DNA of 50,954 nucleotides from Candidatus Cacconaster stercorequi (GTDB lineage Bacteria; Bacillota; Clostridia; Oscillospirales; Oscillospiraceae), in the NCBI GenBank assembly GCA_018064925.1, contig JAGHUH010000030.1, positions 1 through 50,954 on the forward strand, written 5' to 3'. Shown piece by piece: positions 23,984-32,813 of this stretch. A model generated the notes under the pieces. That model was given only the letters and a program-made list of their open reading frames with translations, was not told the origin of the DNA and searched no databases. The first letter of the stretch is position 1, and each line of letters opens with the position of its first letter. Position numbers and translations under genes: made by a program.

Positions 23984-24799
23984 TCACTTTTCTGTAATTT
24001 TATACAAATCCGTCCGTCGGGCACTTAAGATGGGAAGCTGTCCGCGAATGGCATCCACGCGCTGAAAATCCAGTTCCGTAATGGCCACAGCCTCCTTCTC
24101 ATCGCACTCATGCAGCACCGTACCCCAAGGGTCACAGACCATGGAATGGCCCCAGGCAACATAAGGGGCATTCTCATCCCGGGCAGGCGAGGTAGCCACG
24201 GTGTAGAGCTGATTGTCCACGGCGCGCTGACGGAACAGCAGCTCCCAATGGGCGGGACCGGTGGTCATGTTGAAGGCCGCCGGCACGAAAATCGCCTTGG
24301 CACCACGCAGTGTCATCAACCGCGCCAGCTCCTCGAACCGCATATCAAAGCAGATGCACAGTCCCATGGTACCCCACGGGGTCTCGAAGGTGGTCACATC
24401 ACTGCCTGCGGCGAAGGTATCCGACTCCATGAAGCGCTGGCCGCCCTTCACATCAATGTCAAAAAGATGGGTCTTGCGGTGGCGGGCGGCCTTACGACCC
24501 TGATCATCGAACACATAGCAGGTATTATAGAGCTTGCCATCGGTCTTCTCCGGCACAGAGCCGCCGATAATCCAGATCCCCAGCTCCCTTGCCAGTGCCG
24601 ACAGCGCCTGCTGTGCCGCGCCGCCCTCCGGCTCTCCGTTGGGTGCAAAATGGGCATTATCATACAAGCAGCAGAACATCTCCGGCAGCACGGCCAGATC
24701 AACGCCCTGTGCCGCCGCCTGACGGATCAGGTCGCAGGCATGACGGATGTTTTCCCCCTTATCGGCGGTAACATTCATCTGAATTTGCGCAATTTTCAT
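23984..24799 (-). CDS. nitrilase-family carbon-nitrogen hydrolase
   Basis: This 271-residue cytosolic amidase has the full catalytic triad of the superfamily: Glu40 (LAVLPEMF), Lys109 (HRKTHLFD) and Cys150 (GLCICFDMRFEE). The sequence resembles the Nit/omega-amidase and deaminated-glutathione amidase branch. ATG 24799 follows GGGAGGATG and overlaps the stop of the ArsC-like gene by ATGA, so it is coupled to it. The substrate is inferred only at the level of a small omega-amide. Confidence 0.9.
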   Translation of the reverse strand: MKIAQIQMNVTADKGENIRHACDLIRQAAAQGVDLAVLPEMFCCLYDNAHFAPNGEPEGGAAQQALSALARELGIWIIGGSVPEKTDGKLYNTCYVFDDQGRKAARHRKTHLFDIDVKGGQRFMESDTFAAGSDVTTFETPWGTMGLCICFDMRFEELARLMTLRGAKAIFVPAAFNMTTGPAHWELLFRQRAVDNQLYTVATSPARDENAPYVAWGHSMVCDPWGTVLHECDEKEAVAITELDFQRVDAIRGQLPILSARRTDLYKITEK

Positions 24800-25143
24800 A
24801 GGACATCCTCCCATTCCTTCTCCCGAAAGCCGACACGCACAAAGTCCTCGCCGATCAGCAGGGGGCGCTTCACCAGCATCCCGTCGCTTGCCAGCAGCGC
24901 CGCCATCTCCTCGTCGGTCATGGTGGTCAGCTTGTCCTTCAGCTGCATCTCGCGGTAAAGCATCCCGCTGGTATTGAAAAAGCGCCGCATGGGCAGTCCG
25001 GACATAGCCTGCCACTTTTTCAATTCCTCCGCCGTCGGGTTTTCCTCCTTGATGGGACGCAGGGTGTAGCTGACGCCATGCTCGTCCAGCCACTTCTGTG
25101 CCTTGCGGCAGGTGGAGCATTTCTCATAGCAAATAAAAAGCAT
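24796..25143 (-). CDS. ArsC/Spx-family reductase-like protein
   Basis: This 115-residue thioredoxin-fold protein has a complete C-x-x-C motif (Cys9, Cys12 in CSTCRKAQKWLDEHG), then RPIKEENPTAEELKKW, the FFNTSGMLYRE region and LVKRPLLIGEDFVRVGF. The pattern fits YffB/MgsR-type ArsC family proteins. It lies between Smr and nitrilase genes in one operon and uses AAGGAGG upstream of ATG 25143. Compare the Spx-like protein at 2914, which has lost the first cysteine. Confidence 0.88.
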   Translation of the reverse strand: MLFICYEKCSTCRKAQKWLDEHGVSYTLRPIKEENPTAEELKKWQAMSGLPMRRFFNTSGMLYREMQLKDKLTTMTDEEMAALLASDGMLVKRPLLIGEDFVRVGFREKEWEDVL

Positions 25144-25156
25144 CTCGTATTCCTCC

Positions 25157-25393
25157 TTAAAATTCACGCAGTACCAGATCGGTGACACCGGGCCCCACAC
25201 CCGTTTCGATGCGCAGTACCTTATTTTGATACTCCCGACGCACCATGTCACGCAGCGCCGTGCCGCCGTGATAGCCATGAATGATTCGTATACGGTAGGT
25301 GCCGCCCTTGGCGCGGCGCAGTGCCGCGTCGATAGTCACTCTGGCCTGATATTCATTTCGTCCATGCAGGTCGATCTCCACAATGCCGCCCAT
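25157..25393 (-). CDS. Smr domain protein
   Basis: This 78-residue stand-alone Smr domain has the LDLHG-type motif (EIDLHGRNEYQA) and the IIHGYHGGTALRDMVR motif (equivalent of HGxGxxxLR). Smr domains are DNA or RNA endonucleases, found in MutS2 or as small free proteins linked to ribosome rescue. ATG 25393 follows GGAGGTGAT. It heads the leftward operon with the ArsC-like and nitrilase genes. Confidence 0.9.
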   Translation of the reverse strand: MGGIVEIDLHGRNEYQARVTIDAALRRAKGGTYRIRIIHGYHGGTALRDMVRREYQNKVLRIETGVGPGVTDLVLREF

Positions 25394-25496
25394 GGCATCA
25401 CCTCCGCGCTTATTTTCCCCCATTGTAAGGGAAAGCGTTTGAAGTTTCAACCTTTTCCTGCTATAATACGGTACAATCATTTTTCCGGAGGGGCTT

Positions 25497-25961
25497 ATGC
25501 GAATTCTTGTGTTATCCGATTCCCACGGTGCCGTGGACAATATGACGCGGTGCGTGGAAATGACCGAGCCGCGGCACATCCTGTTTCTGGGGGACTGCCT
25601 GCGGGATGCCGACAAGCTACACCAACGCTTCCCCGACATTCCCATGGACACGGTGCCCGGCAACTGCGATTGGGGCAGCACCGACGAGCCGGAGCGGCTC
25701 ATTGAGTTGGGCGGCAAGCGTATTCTGATGATGCACGGGCACACCCGCAGCGTGAAATACTCCGCCATGAACGCCTATTACGCCGCCCGTGAGATGGGAG
25801 CCGACATCCTGCTGTTCGGCCACACCCATCGCCCCGTGGTGGATTTTGACGGCACCGTCTACACCATGAACCCCGGCTCGGTGGGTGACCGCTATACCCC
25901 CACCTACGGCATCATCACCATCAACGACAAAACCTTCGACTGCGCCACCTATCGGCTGTAA
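25497..25961 (+). CDS. YfcE/MJ0936-family metallophosphoesterase
   Basis: This 154-residue cytosolic phosphodiesterase has all the metal motifs of the family: DSHG near residue 8, FLGDC, GNCDW, MMHGHT and FGHTHRP. It probably hydrolyses phosphodiesters; the natural substrate is unknown. CCGGAGG precedes the ATG. The endonuclease IV gene follows after 14 bp, so they share a transcript. Confidence 0.92.
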   Translation: MRILVLSDSHGAVDNMTRCVEMTEPRHILFLGDCLRDADKLHQRFPDIPMDTVPGNCDWGSTDEPERLIELGGKRILMMHGHTRSVKYSAMNAYYAAREMGADILLFGHTHRPVVDFDGTVYTMNPGSVGDRYTPTYGIITINDKTFDCATYRL

Positions 25962-25975
25962 CAGGAGAAAAGACC

Positions 25976-26809
25976 ATGTTCTATATCGGTTGTCATCTAT
26001 CCTCCTCCCGCGGCTTTCTGGCTATGGGCGAGACTGCCGTATCCATCGGCGCCAACACATTTCAGTTTTTTACCCGCAATCCCAGAGGCGGTAAAGCTAA
26101 AGCCATTGACACCAACGATGTGCAGGCGTTTCTCGCCTATACCGCGGCGCATCAGTTGGGCACGCTGGTGGCCCACGCACCCTACACCATCAACCCCTGC
26201 TCCAAGGATGCGCATACCCGGGAATTTGCCCGGATGACACTTGCCGATGATCTGAAGCGGATGAACTATCTGCCGGGCAATCTTTACAATTTCCATCCCG
26301 GCAGCCATACCGGACAGGGGACGGAGACCGGCATCCGTCAGATTGCCGACACACTGAACGCCATTCTAAAGCCGGAGCACCGCACCACGGTGCTGCTGGA
26401 GACCATGGCCGGCAAGGGCACCGAGGTGGGCGGAAGCTTTGAGGAGCTGCGGGAAATTCTGGATCGGGTAGAACTGACGGAGAAGATGGGCGTCTGTCTG
26501 GACACCTGCCATGTTTCCGACGGCGGCTACGATATTGCCGCGGATCCCGACGGCGTGCTGACGGAGTTTGATCGCGTGATTGGGCTTGAGCGCCTGAAGG
26601 CCGTTCATGTCAATGACAGTCTCAATCCCGTGGGCGCGCACAAAGATCGTCACGCCCGAATCGGTGAGGGGTATCTGGGCGCCGAAGCATTCTCGCGTAT
26701 CGTCACGCATCCCGCCCTGCAGGATCTGCCCATGGTGCTGGAAACGCCCAATGACCTGCCCGGCTATGCCAGAGAGATCGCACTGCTGCGGCAGATGCAC
26801 GGCGAATAA
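25976..26809 (+). CDS. nfo: endonuclease IV
   Basis: This 277-residue AP endonuclease of base-excision repair uses three zinc ions in a TIM barrel. Landmarks are [18 protein letters not shown], the [12 protein letters not shown] loop, THAPY-type [64 protein letters not shown] and LETPND. AGGAGAAAAGACC precedes ATG 25976. It is last in a two-gene transcript ending in a shared terminator. Confidence 0.96.
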   Translation: MFYIGCHLSSSRGFLAMGETAVSIGANTFQFFTRNPRGGKAKAIDTNDVQAFLAYTAAHQLGTLVAHAPYTINPCSKDAHTREFARMTLADDLKRMNYLPGNLYNFHPGSHTGQGTETGIRQIADTLNAILKPEHRTTVLLETMAGKGTEVGGSFEELREILDRVELTEKMGVCLDTCHVSDGGYDIAADPDGVLTEFDRVIGLERLKAVHVNDSLNPVGAHKDRHARIGEGYLGAEAFSRIVTHPALQDLPMVLETPNDLPGYAREIALLRQMHGE

Positions 26810-26819
26810 TCTTGACAAC

Positions 26820-26852
26820 AAAAATAACCGTCCCGGTCGGGACGGTTATTTT
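26820..26852. terminator. bidirectional terminator
   Basis: AAAATAACCGTCCCG pairs with CGGGACGGTTATTTT across GT, between nfo and the convergent NlpC/P60 gene. Confidence 0.92.
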
Positions 26853-26865
26853 CATTTACTTTTCA

Positions 26866-27819
26866 TCAGTCGAGCACGCGGGCACCACCGGTATAACGAG
26901 GACCCCAGTAGCTGTCGCTCAGGGAGCTGACAGTCACGCCCGTGCTGCAGCCGGCATGGATAAAGTTGCCGTCACCGACATAGATACCCACATGGGCATA
27001 GGCATCGCCGCCATCACCGAAGGATACCAGATCACCGGGCTGCAAATCGCCGCGGCTCACAGAGGGATGGCTGGTGCACTGCTCAGTGACACCGTGACTC
27101 ATATAGATACCGAAGTGGGCAAACACCTGCATGGTAAAGCCGGAGCAATCAATACCGGAATAACTGGTACCGCCGAAAACATAGGGGGTACCCAGATAGG
27201 TATAGGCGTAATCCAGCACATCCTCGCGGATGGTATTGGTAGCGGAGGTCCCCTCATACTTGGAGTAATCCACCAGCTCGCAATCGTCAGCGTTAAGATA
27301 ACCGGTCTTCTCGCCAAAGGTAACCTTGTACCAGTTGCCTTCGATGGCTTCCAGCTGCGCAACCTTGCCGTCGGCAAGAGAACGCACGGTATCGCCGTTA
27401 GGATCGGCGTACATTTCGGAACCGTCGGCCGTAATCATCACACCATCAAACTGAGACATCAACACCTTTTCAGCGGATGCTTTTGCTTCCGCCTTGATGC
27501 GGGCAGCTTCCTTCTTTGCCTGAACACGGGCCACCTTCTGCTCGCGGATCAGTGCCTGTGCGGACAGTTCTGCCAAAGACAGGTCATTCTTGCCGTCCAG
27601 CATACCCAGATCAATGGCCAGATTCATGCCCTTGCTGTCGGTCAGGACAGCACCTGCGTTATTATTCAGGCCAGCGACCGTCAGCTCCTCAACTGCTGCA
27701 TAGTAGCTTTCATCGGGAGTTGCGGTATCCGTTGCCTTGTTATCATCTGCAAATGCAATCACGATGCTGGATACGCCCAGCGTCGCGGCTAAAAACAAAC
27801 ATGCGAGTTTTTGATTCAT
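26866..27819 (-). CDS. secreted NlpC/P60 peptidoglycan hydrolase with SH3 domain
   Basis: This 317-residue exported protein has a signal peptide (hydrophobic residues about 6-22, cleavage near AFA), a coiled, alanine/lysine-rich linker, a bacterial SH3-like domain (about residues 130-185, ADGSEMYADPNGD and GNWYKVTFGEKTGYL), and a C-terminal NlpC/P60 endopeptidase domain with catalytic Cys in SGIDCSGF, His in AHVGIYVGD and a third residue near FIHAG. It probably cuts the stem peptide (D-Glu-meso-DAP bond). ATG 27819 follows AAAGGTGG; four extra residues from a start at 27831 are less likely. Confidence 0.94.
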   Translation of the reverse strand: MNQKLACLFLAATLGVSSIVIAFADDNKATDTATPDESYYAAVEELTVAGLNNNAGAVLTDSKGMNLAIDLGMLDGKNDLSLAELSAQALIREQKVARVQAKKEAARIKAEAKASAEKVLMSQFDGVMITADGSEMYADPNGDTVRSLADGKVAQLEAIEGNWYKVTFGEKTGYLNADDCELVDYSKYEGTSATNTIREDVLDYAYTYLGTPYVFGGTSYSGIDCSGFTMQVFAHFGIYMSHGVTEQCTSHPSVSRGDLQPGDLVSFGDGGDAYAHVGIYVGDGNFIHAGCSTGVTVSSLSDSYWGPRYTGGARVLD

Positions 27820-28058
27820 CGTGTTTGCCACCTTTCTTTATTAACCGAGGTCTATCATAACACATCTTTTTCAAAAAAGCTACACAAAAATTACAATTTA
27901 ATAACAAAATTTTCGAAAAAGTTAATTCTGTGCTATCACTTTATGCAACTTGCACAATTCTATGCTGCTAATTGCGGGCATTTTTTCCGTATATATCCAT
28001 CATTTTGGTAAAATGATCGTTACATTTTGTTACCGCCGCACTTCTGCAAAAAAACGCA

Positions 28059-28088
28059 TTGCATTTTTTGCGTATTTTTTGCTATAAT
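28059..28088 (+). promoter_or_regulatory. promoter of the AraC-family regulator
   Basis: TTGCAT (28059-28064), 18-bp spacer and perfect TATAAT (28083-28088). The -35 neighbourhood (CATTGCATTTTTTGCG) closely resembles that of the uraA leader promoter. Confidence 0.7.
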
Positions 28089-28117
28089 GTAGGCAAATCC
28101 TGCAAAGGAGAAAGTGC

Positions 28118-28954
28118 ATGGAACCATTGAATTATGAGAAGCGCGGTTATCTTAACGAGGACTTCCGCCTGTTCCATCTAGCGGACAGCAACACCTCCGA
28201 GATCGGCTATCACTACCACAATTTTCACAAGATCATCCTGCTGCTGGCAGGGAAAGCCAGCTATGCCATCGAGGGAGAACGCTATAAACTGACACCCGGA
28301 GACTATGTGCTGGTGAGCCGCGGCAGTATCCACCGCCCGGAGGTAGAGCCGGGCGCCTTCTACGAGCGCATGATCCTATACATCTCTCCGGAATTTCTGG
28401 CACGGCTGCGTACCGATGACTGCAATCTGGAACGCTGCTTTCACCGGGCACAATCGGATTTTCACTATGTCTATCACGCCGGGGCGGACAATCCCATCAA
28501 GCCGCTGTTTCTGCAATTGGAACAGGCATGGAACGGCGAAGAATTCGGCGCCGAGATCCTGCGCCAATCGCTGTTCATGCACCTGATGGTGGAGGTCAAT
28601 CGTGCCACCGAGGGACAGCGCTATATTCGCCCCACCGCCGGGGACAGCAAAATCGTATCGCTTCTGCAATATCTCAATCTGCATCTGACGGAAGCCCTGT
28701 CGATTGATGAATTGTCCTCCCGTTTTTACATCAGCAAATATTACATGATGCGGCGCTTTAAGGAAGAAACCGGCTATACCATACATAATTATATAACGGA
28801 GAAGCGGCTTCTGCTGGCACAGCAACAGATCCAGCAGGGTGCCAGTCTCACCGAAGCCTGTTACCAATCCGGCTATCAGGACTACTCCACCTTCTCCCGC
28901 GCATATAAAAAACGCTTTGGTCATGTACCGTCCGGGCAACGGCTGACCAAGTAG
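28118..28954 (+). CDS. AraC-family transcriptional regulator
   Basis: This 278-residue regulator has an N-terminal cupin ligand domain (YHYHNFHKIILLLAG, LTPGDYVLVSRGSIHRPE) and a C-terminal pair of helix-turn-helix motifs (SIDELSSRFYISKYYMMRRFKEE; SLTEACYQSGYQDYSTFSRAYKKRFG). AAAGGAG precedes the ATG. It is the only regulator next to the symporter gene downstream, which has its own promoter 60 bp after; control of that gene is a reasonable inference. Effector unknown. Confidence 0.93.
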   Translation: MEPLNYEKRGYLNEDFRLFHLADSNTSEIGYHYHNFHKIILLLAGKASYAIEGERYKLTPGDYVLVSRGSIHRPEVEPGAFYERMILYISPEFLARLRTDDCNLERCFHRAQSDFHYVYHAGADNPIKPLFLQLEQAWNGEEFGAEILRQSLFMHLMVEVNRATEGQRYIRPTAGDSKIVSLLQYLNLHLTEALSIDELSSRFYISKYYMMRRFKEETGYTIHNYITEKRLLLAQQQIQQGASLTEACYQSGYQDYSTFSRAYKKRFGHVPSGQRLTK

Positions 28955-28988
28955 AGCATTTTTTGCAAAAGATACAGCATTTTATCCG

Positions 28989-29017
28989 TTTACTTTGAGA
29001 AATAATGCCAATATAAT
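28989..29017 (+). promoter_or_regulatory. promoter of the symporter gene
   Basis: TTTACT (28989-28994), 17-bp spacer, perfect TATAAT (29012-29017). Confidence 0.75.
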
Positions 29018-29079
29018 AGTACCATAATGAATTTTTACGCCTGTGTGTATCGTGGATCTATCCCGAAGGAGGAAATTAC

Positions 29080-30324
29080 ATGAAATTTATCAAAAACAAC
29101 TGGTTTATCCTGACAATGCTGCTGGGTATTGTGCTGGGCTGCATTGTGGGTTGGGCGGCACCTTCCTTTGCCGGCAATCTGGAATTCCTTGGCACCCTGT
29201 TCATCAACATGATGTTCTGCGTGGTGGTTCCCATGGTGTTCTTCTCCATCGCCTCCGCCATTGCCAACATGAGCAATGTCAAGCGTGCCGGTAAGCTGAT
29301 GGGGACCACCATCCTCACCTTTCTGGTCACCGCCGCCATCGCCGGTGTTCTGATGTACATCGTCTGCCGCATCTTCCCTCTGGTCACCGGTCAGTACACC
29401 GTTTCCGAGGGCGAGATTGGCGAAACGCTGGGCGTGACCGACATGATCGTCAACTTCTTCACCAAGCCCGACTTTACCGAGCTGTTCTCCCGCCGTGCCA
29501 TCCTGCCCCTGATCGTGGCGGCGGTGCTGTTCGGCTTCGGTGTGCAGATGGCCGGCGGCCCCGAGACCAAGACCGCCAAGCTGATGGATGACATCACCAA
29601 CTGCATCATGAAGACCGTGAAGATCATCACCTACTATGCTCCTATCGGCTTCTTCGGTTTCTTCGCCTCTCTGGTGGCTACCTACGGTCCCGAGCTCATC
29701 GGCGACTACAGCCGCACGCTGATCATCTACTATGTGATGTGCTTCGCCTATATGTTTGTCTTCTTCCCCATCTACGCCAAGTTCGGCGGCGGCAAGGGCG
29801 CGGCAAAGGTCATGTTCAGCAAGCTGTTCCGTCCCGCTGCCATGTCCTTCGGCAGCTGCTCCAGTGTGGCTACCATCCCCACCAACATTGAGGTTTCCGA
29901 GGAAACCGGCATCAGCAAGGATGTCACCGACATCGTGCTGCCTCTGGGTGCTACCATGCACATGGACGGCTCCGCCATGTCCGCCATTATCAAGGTGGCC
30001 TTCCTGTTCGGCATCTTCGGTCTGGACTTCTCCACCGGCAAGGCGATCCTCGCCATCATTGTCGCCGTGTTCTCCTCCGTGGCCATGTCCGGTATTCCCG
30101 GCGGCGGCGGCACCGGTGAGCTGGTGATCTGCACCATCTTCTTCCCTGATCAGCTTGCCATCGCCTATCCCATTGCCATCGCTCTGGGCAACCTGGTGGA
30201 TCCCCCCGCAACCATGGTCAATGCTGCCGGCGACTATGTGGCCTCCTTCATCGTTTCCCGCTTCGTGGACGGCAAGGACTGGCTGCAGAAGAAGCTGCAC
30301 GCTTCCTCCCAGATCAGCGAATAA
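29080..30324 (+). CDS. dicarboxylate/amino acid:cation symporter (DAACS family)
   Basis: This 414-residue membrane protein of the GltP/GltPh fold imports glutamate, aspartate, serine or C4-dicarboxylates with Na+ or H+. Typical segments are FINMMFCVVVPMVFFSIAS in helix 2, the HP1 serine-rich loop SFGSCSSVATIP, TMHMDGSAMSAI in TM7 (NMDGT equivalent, here MDGSA) and HP2 GIPGGGGTGELVI, plus VDPPATMVNAAGD in TM8. AAGGAGG precedes the ATG. The substrate cannot be read from the sequence. No terminator is obvious; the IS-like hairpins downstream may serve. Confidence 0.93.
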   Translation: MKFIKNNWFILTMLLGIVLGCIVGWAAPSFAGNLEFLGTLFINMMFCVVVPMVFFSIASAIANMSNVKRAGKLMGTTILTFLVTAAIAGVLMYIVCRIFPLVTGQYTVSEGEIGETLGVTDMIVNFFTKPDFTELFSRRAILPLIVAAVLFGFGVQMAGGPETKTAKLMDDITNCIMKTVKIITYYAPIGFFGFFASLVATYGPELIGDYSRTLIIYYVMCFAYMFVFFPIYAKFGGGKGAAKVMFSKLFRPAAMSFGSCSSVATIPTNIEVSEETGISKDVTDIVLPLGATMHMDGSAMSAIIKVAFLFGIFGLDFSTGKAILAIIVAVFSSVAMSGIPGGGGTGELVICTIFFPDQLAIAYPIAIALGNLVDPPATMVNAAGDYVASFIVSRFVDGKDWLQKKLHASSQISE

Positions 30325-30384
30325 TCCATACACATAGCAAAAGTAAACGACAGAATACTCCCCCGTAAACAGCGAATTAAAAAA

Positions 30385-30627
30385 TCAAAACCTCCGGCTT
30401 AGCCGGAAGTTCGAGTAAGCTCTATAAGGGCTTATTACAGACACCACCCCTTAAGGGGCCCGAAAAGATTTGCCAACTGCATTTCTTTCTTGGGCTACCC
30501 CTTAAGGGGTTTATTCTTATACCTCGGTATTCTTACTATCCGTAAACAGGTCTACAAATTCTTTTAAGCGCATTTGATCTTCCTGTAACCGGTTTTGTTT
30601 TGTGGATGCGCTTGAGTTCTTCTGCAT
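30385..30627 (-). mobile_element. possible IS200-type transposase tail and right end (remnant)
   Basis: Read leftward, a short open frame ends at TAA (complement of 30517-30519). Its last residues, NRLQEDQMRLKEFVDLFTDS, look like the extreme C-terminus of an IS200-type TnpA (EDQ...L-KEFVDPF-like tail). The following non-coding segment contains two perfect CCCCTTAAGGGG palindromes (30447-30458 and 30498-30509) and a CCGGCTAAGCCGG hairpin ending in a T-run near 30,385, as expected for the structured right end of such an element. The rest of the transposase is absent. The assignment rests on recalled similarity of a short tail, so it is tentative. Confidence 0.4.
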
Positions 30628-30676
30628 CCTATGCTATGATACATATATGTTTTGCGCGGAAGGAGCGGTTTTACAA

Positions 30677-31897
30677 ATGAAAAGCATCAGGGACATTTAC
30701 AAAATCGGAACAGGTCCTTCAAGCTCCCATACCATGGGGCCTGAGGCAGCAGCAAAGCTCTTTAAAAGTGAGCACCCGGAGGCAGAGTCGTTCAAAGCGG
30801 TACTGTACGGCTCACTGTCTAAAACAGGAAAAGGCCACGGCACAGACCGTGCGATCATTCAGGCGATGGCTCCGATTGCATGTGAGGTCGTTTTTTCTGC
30901 CGAAGACCTGGCAGAAATGAAGCACCCCAATACCATGGAGTTTTTTACGATATGCGACGGCAAAGAAACGGCGAGCCAGAAGTTTTACAGCATTGGCGGC
31001 GGCGATATCCGTGTGGACGGCCGCGAAACCGCAAAAAATGAGCAAGAAATCTATATGGAGAACTCCTTCGCCGAAATCAAGCAGTTCTGCCAGTGCAGCT
31101 ATATCGACCTGATCGACTACATTGCCACCAACGAAGATGATGACATCTGGGAGTATCTGGAGCAGGTCTGGCAGACGATGAAGCGTGCAATCCAGGCAGG
31201 TCTGAGCAAGGAAGGCGTGCTTCCCGGGGGGCTGAATATCATGAGACAGGCCAAGCTGATCTATACCAAGGAGCTTGAGACCAAACATCCCGAGGTCATC
31301 GAGTGCCAGATGGTTTGCGCCTATGCGTATGCCACCAGCGAAGAGAATGCCGATAACGGTATCATTGTTACCGCCCCCACCTGCGGCTCCTGCGGCGTTC
31401 TGCCGGCAGTGCTGTATTATCTGCAGCAGAAAAAGAACATACCCGATGATAAGATCGTCAACGCCTTGGCCATCGCCGGCATTTTCGGAGAACTCGCAAA
31501 GAAAAATGCGTCTGTATCCGGTGCCGAGTGCGGCTGTCAGGCGGAGGTCGGCGTTGCCTGCTCCATGGCAGCGGCTGCAGCCGGTTACCTGTTCGGCTAT
31601 AACATCAACCAGATTGAGTATGCAGCGGAGATCGCGCTGGAGCATCATCTGGGACTGACCTGCGACCCGATTTGCGGCCTGGTCCAAATCCCGTGTATCG
31701 AGCGCAACGCAGTCGCTGCCATGCGTGCGTTGAACTCTGCAAACCTCGCCTTCTTCCTGTCCAACACAAGACGCATCAGCTATGATATGGTTTTGAAGAG
31801 CATGTATCAAACCGGTCTTGATATAAAGGACTCCTATCGCGAGACATCCCAGGGCGGTCTTGCAAAGGCATATTCCAGAAGAGGCAAAAGAAGATAA
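30677..31897 (+). CDS. sdaA: L-serine ammonia-lyase, iron-sulfur-dependent, single chain
   Basis: This 406-residue cytosolic enzyme converts L-serine to pyruvate and ammonia with a [4Fe-4S] cluster. The fused beta-alpha arrangement is visible: GTGPSSSHTMGPE and SLSKTGKGHGTD in the N-terminal half, then APTCGSCGVLPAVLYYLQ, GAECGCQAEVG and the CDPICGLVQIPC cluster region in the second half. ATG 30677 is used (AAGGAG about 12 nt upstream). Codon use differs from the CTG-rich genes to the left and the gene is flanked by mobile-element debris, which suggests transfer. A perfect terminator follows. Confidence 0.93.
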   Translation: MKSIRDIYKIGTGPSSSHTMGPEAAAKLFKSEHPEAESFKAVLYGSLSKTGKGHGTDRAIIQAMAPIACEVVFSAEDLAEMKHPNTMEFFTICDGKETASQKFYSIGGGDIRVDGRETAKNEQEIYMENSFAEIKQFCQCSYIDLIDYIATNEDDDIWEYLEQVWQTMKRAIQAGLSKEGVLPGGLNIMRQAKLIYTKELETKHPEVIECQMVCAYAYATSEENADNGIIVTAPTCGSCGVLPAVLYYLQQKKNIPDDKIVNALAIAGIFGELAKKNASVSGAECGCQAEVGVACSMAAAAAGYLFGYNINQIEYAAEIALEHHLGLTCDPICGLVQIPCIERNAVAAMRALNSANLAFFLSNTRRISYDMVLKSMYQTGLDIKDSYRETSQGGLAKAYSRRGKRR

Positions 31898-31931
31898 GCG
31901 GAACTCTGGGGACATACAGCAAATTCATCGA

Positions 31932-31967
31932 GTGGATGTAACGGATTTCAGTTACATCCACTTTTTT
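31932..31967 (+). terminator. terminator of the serine dehydratase gene
   Basis: GTGGATGTAAC (31932-31942) pairs perfectly with GTTACATCCAC (31951-31961), followed by TTTTTT. Confidence 0.92.
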
Positions 31968-32030
31968 GCTATATAAAAAAAATACGGTATAATAGTGCAA
32001 ATTATTCAGAAATCGTGTCAGGAGAACGGT

Positions 32031-32345
32031 ATGGACAGCAAAATTTTAAACAATTTGAAAACCAGCCTTTTGGTCTCAACTGACAAATGAGGAGCAGGAG
32101 GGTTTGCATCGCTCCGCAGCCGTGCAATCTTTCTCTAAAAACGAGCCGCTTTCCAGCACATGTCTGGGATGGTATCTGTTTTGAAAGGCCAAATCAGAAT
32201 CTATGTCCTTTCCGAGAATGGTCGAGAAATCACATTATTCCGATTGAATGCCGGTGAATGCTGCGTAACTACCGCATCATGCGTCATCAGTACATGTAGT
32301 CTCTCCCAAATCATGTGCCAGCTATCGAGATGTCCCTGTACCACC
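32031..32345 (+). pseudogene. Crp/Fnr-family regulator, frameshifted and truncated
   Basis: A good promoter (TATAAT at 31988-31993) and GGAG precede ATG 32031, but the frame ends after 19 codons. Shifting frames recovers a cyclic-nucleotide-binding-domain sequence in pieces: FWSQLTNEEQEGLHRSAAVQ, then GMVSVLKGQIRIYVLSENGR and EITLFRLNAGECC. This is the typical Crp/Fnr beta-roll, but it needs at least two frameshifts. The DNA-binding half is missing. The segment stops at the junction with the recombinase fragment. Confidence 0.75.
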
Positions 32346-32357
32346 TAATTTGCGCTG

Positions 32358-32702
32358 GTGGCTATGATACTACGAGAGATTGAAAGTCAGTTTATCTGGC
32401 AGGGATACCGCACAGGCCGCCCCGTTGCTCCGTCACACTTCCGGGCACTGCACAAGAAAACTTTGGAAGAGATGGGCATGCGATACTTGCCGTCTCATTC
32501 CTGCCGACATATATACATCAGCCAAATGCAGGCGCTGGGTGTCAGAATCGAAACCATTCAGAGTTTCGTCGGCCACGCTGATACCGACATGACGGTACAT
32601 TATCTGCACATGCAAGACGCCATCCGTCTCGATGCGATCAGCAGATTTGACCGTGCATTCGGCGGTAAAATTCCTCTTCATGACAATACATCTATAGTGT
32701 GA
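32358..32702 (+). pseudogene. tyrosine recombinase, C-terminal fragment
   Basis: The open frame encodes the last ~110 residues of a phage/ICE-type integrase. It has the second catalytic box HSCRH (HxxR) followed by ETIQSFVGHADTDMT (box with His) and the tyrosine in VHYLHM. The first catalytic arginine and the N-terminal core-binding domain are missing, and no start codon with a ribosome binding site is present. It lies about 110 bp from the tRNA-Ala fragment, where an integrase would be expected. Confidence 0.82.
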
Positions 32703-32770
32703 AGCCCCGATAGGGGTACGATAGGGGTATGGTTTAGTCCCGAAGGCGATTTGGATTTAGTACCGAAAAA

Positions 32771-32813
32771 ACAACAAAAGCCTTGAAACACAATGGTTTC
32801 AAGACTTTTGTTG
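32771..32813. terminator. long hairpin beside the tRNA-Ala fragment
   Basis: ACAACAAAAGCCTTGAAAC pairs with GTTTCAAGACTTTTGTTGT with one mismatch. It sits directly after the CCA end of the tRNA fragment read leftward and is followed on that side by TTTTTTCGG, so it was probably the tRNA gene's terminator. Confidence 0.7.

Noticed and set aside
29035-30333. A 432-codon open frame antisense to the symporter gene
   Set aside because: Same artefact: no start signal, His/Gly/Asp-rich product, and a well-supported transporter on the other strand.
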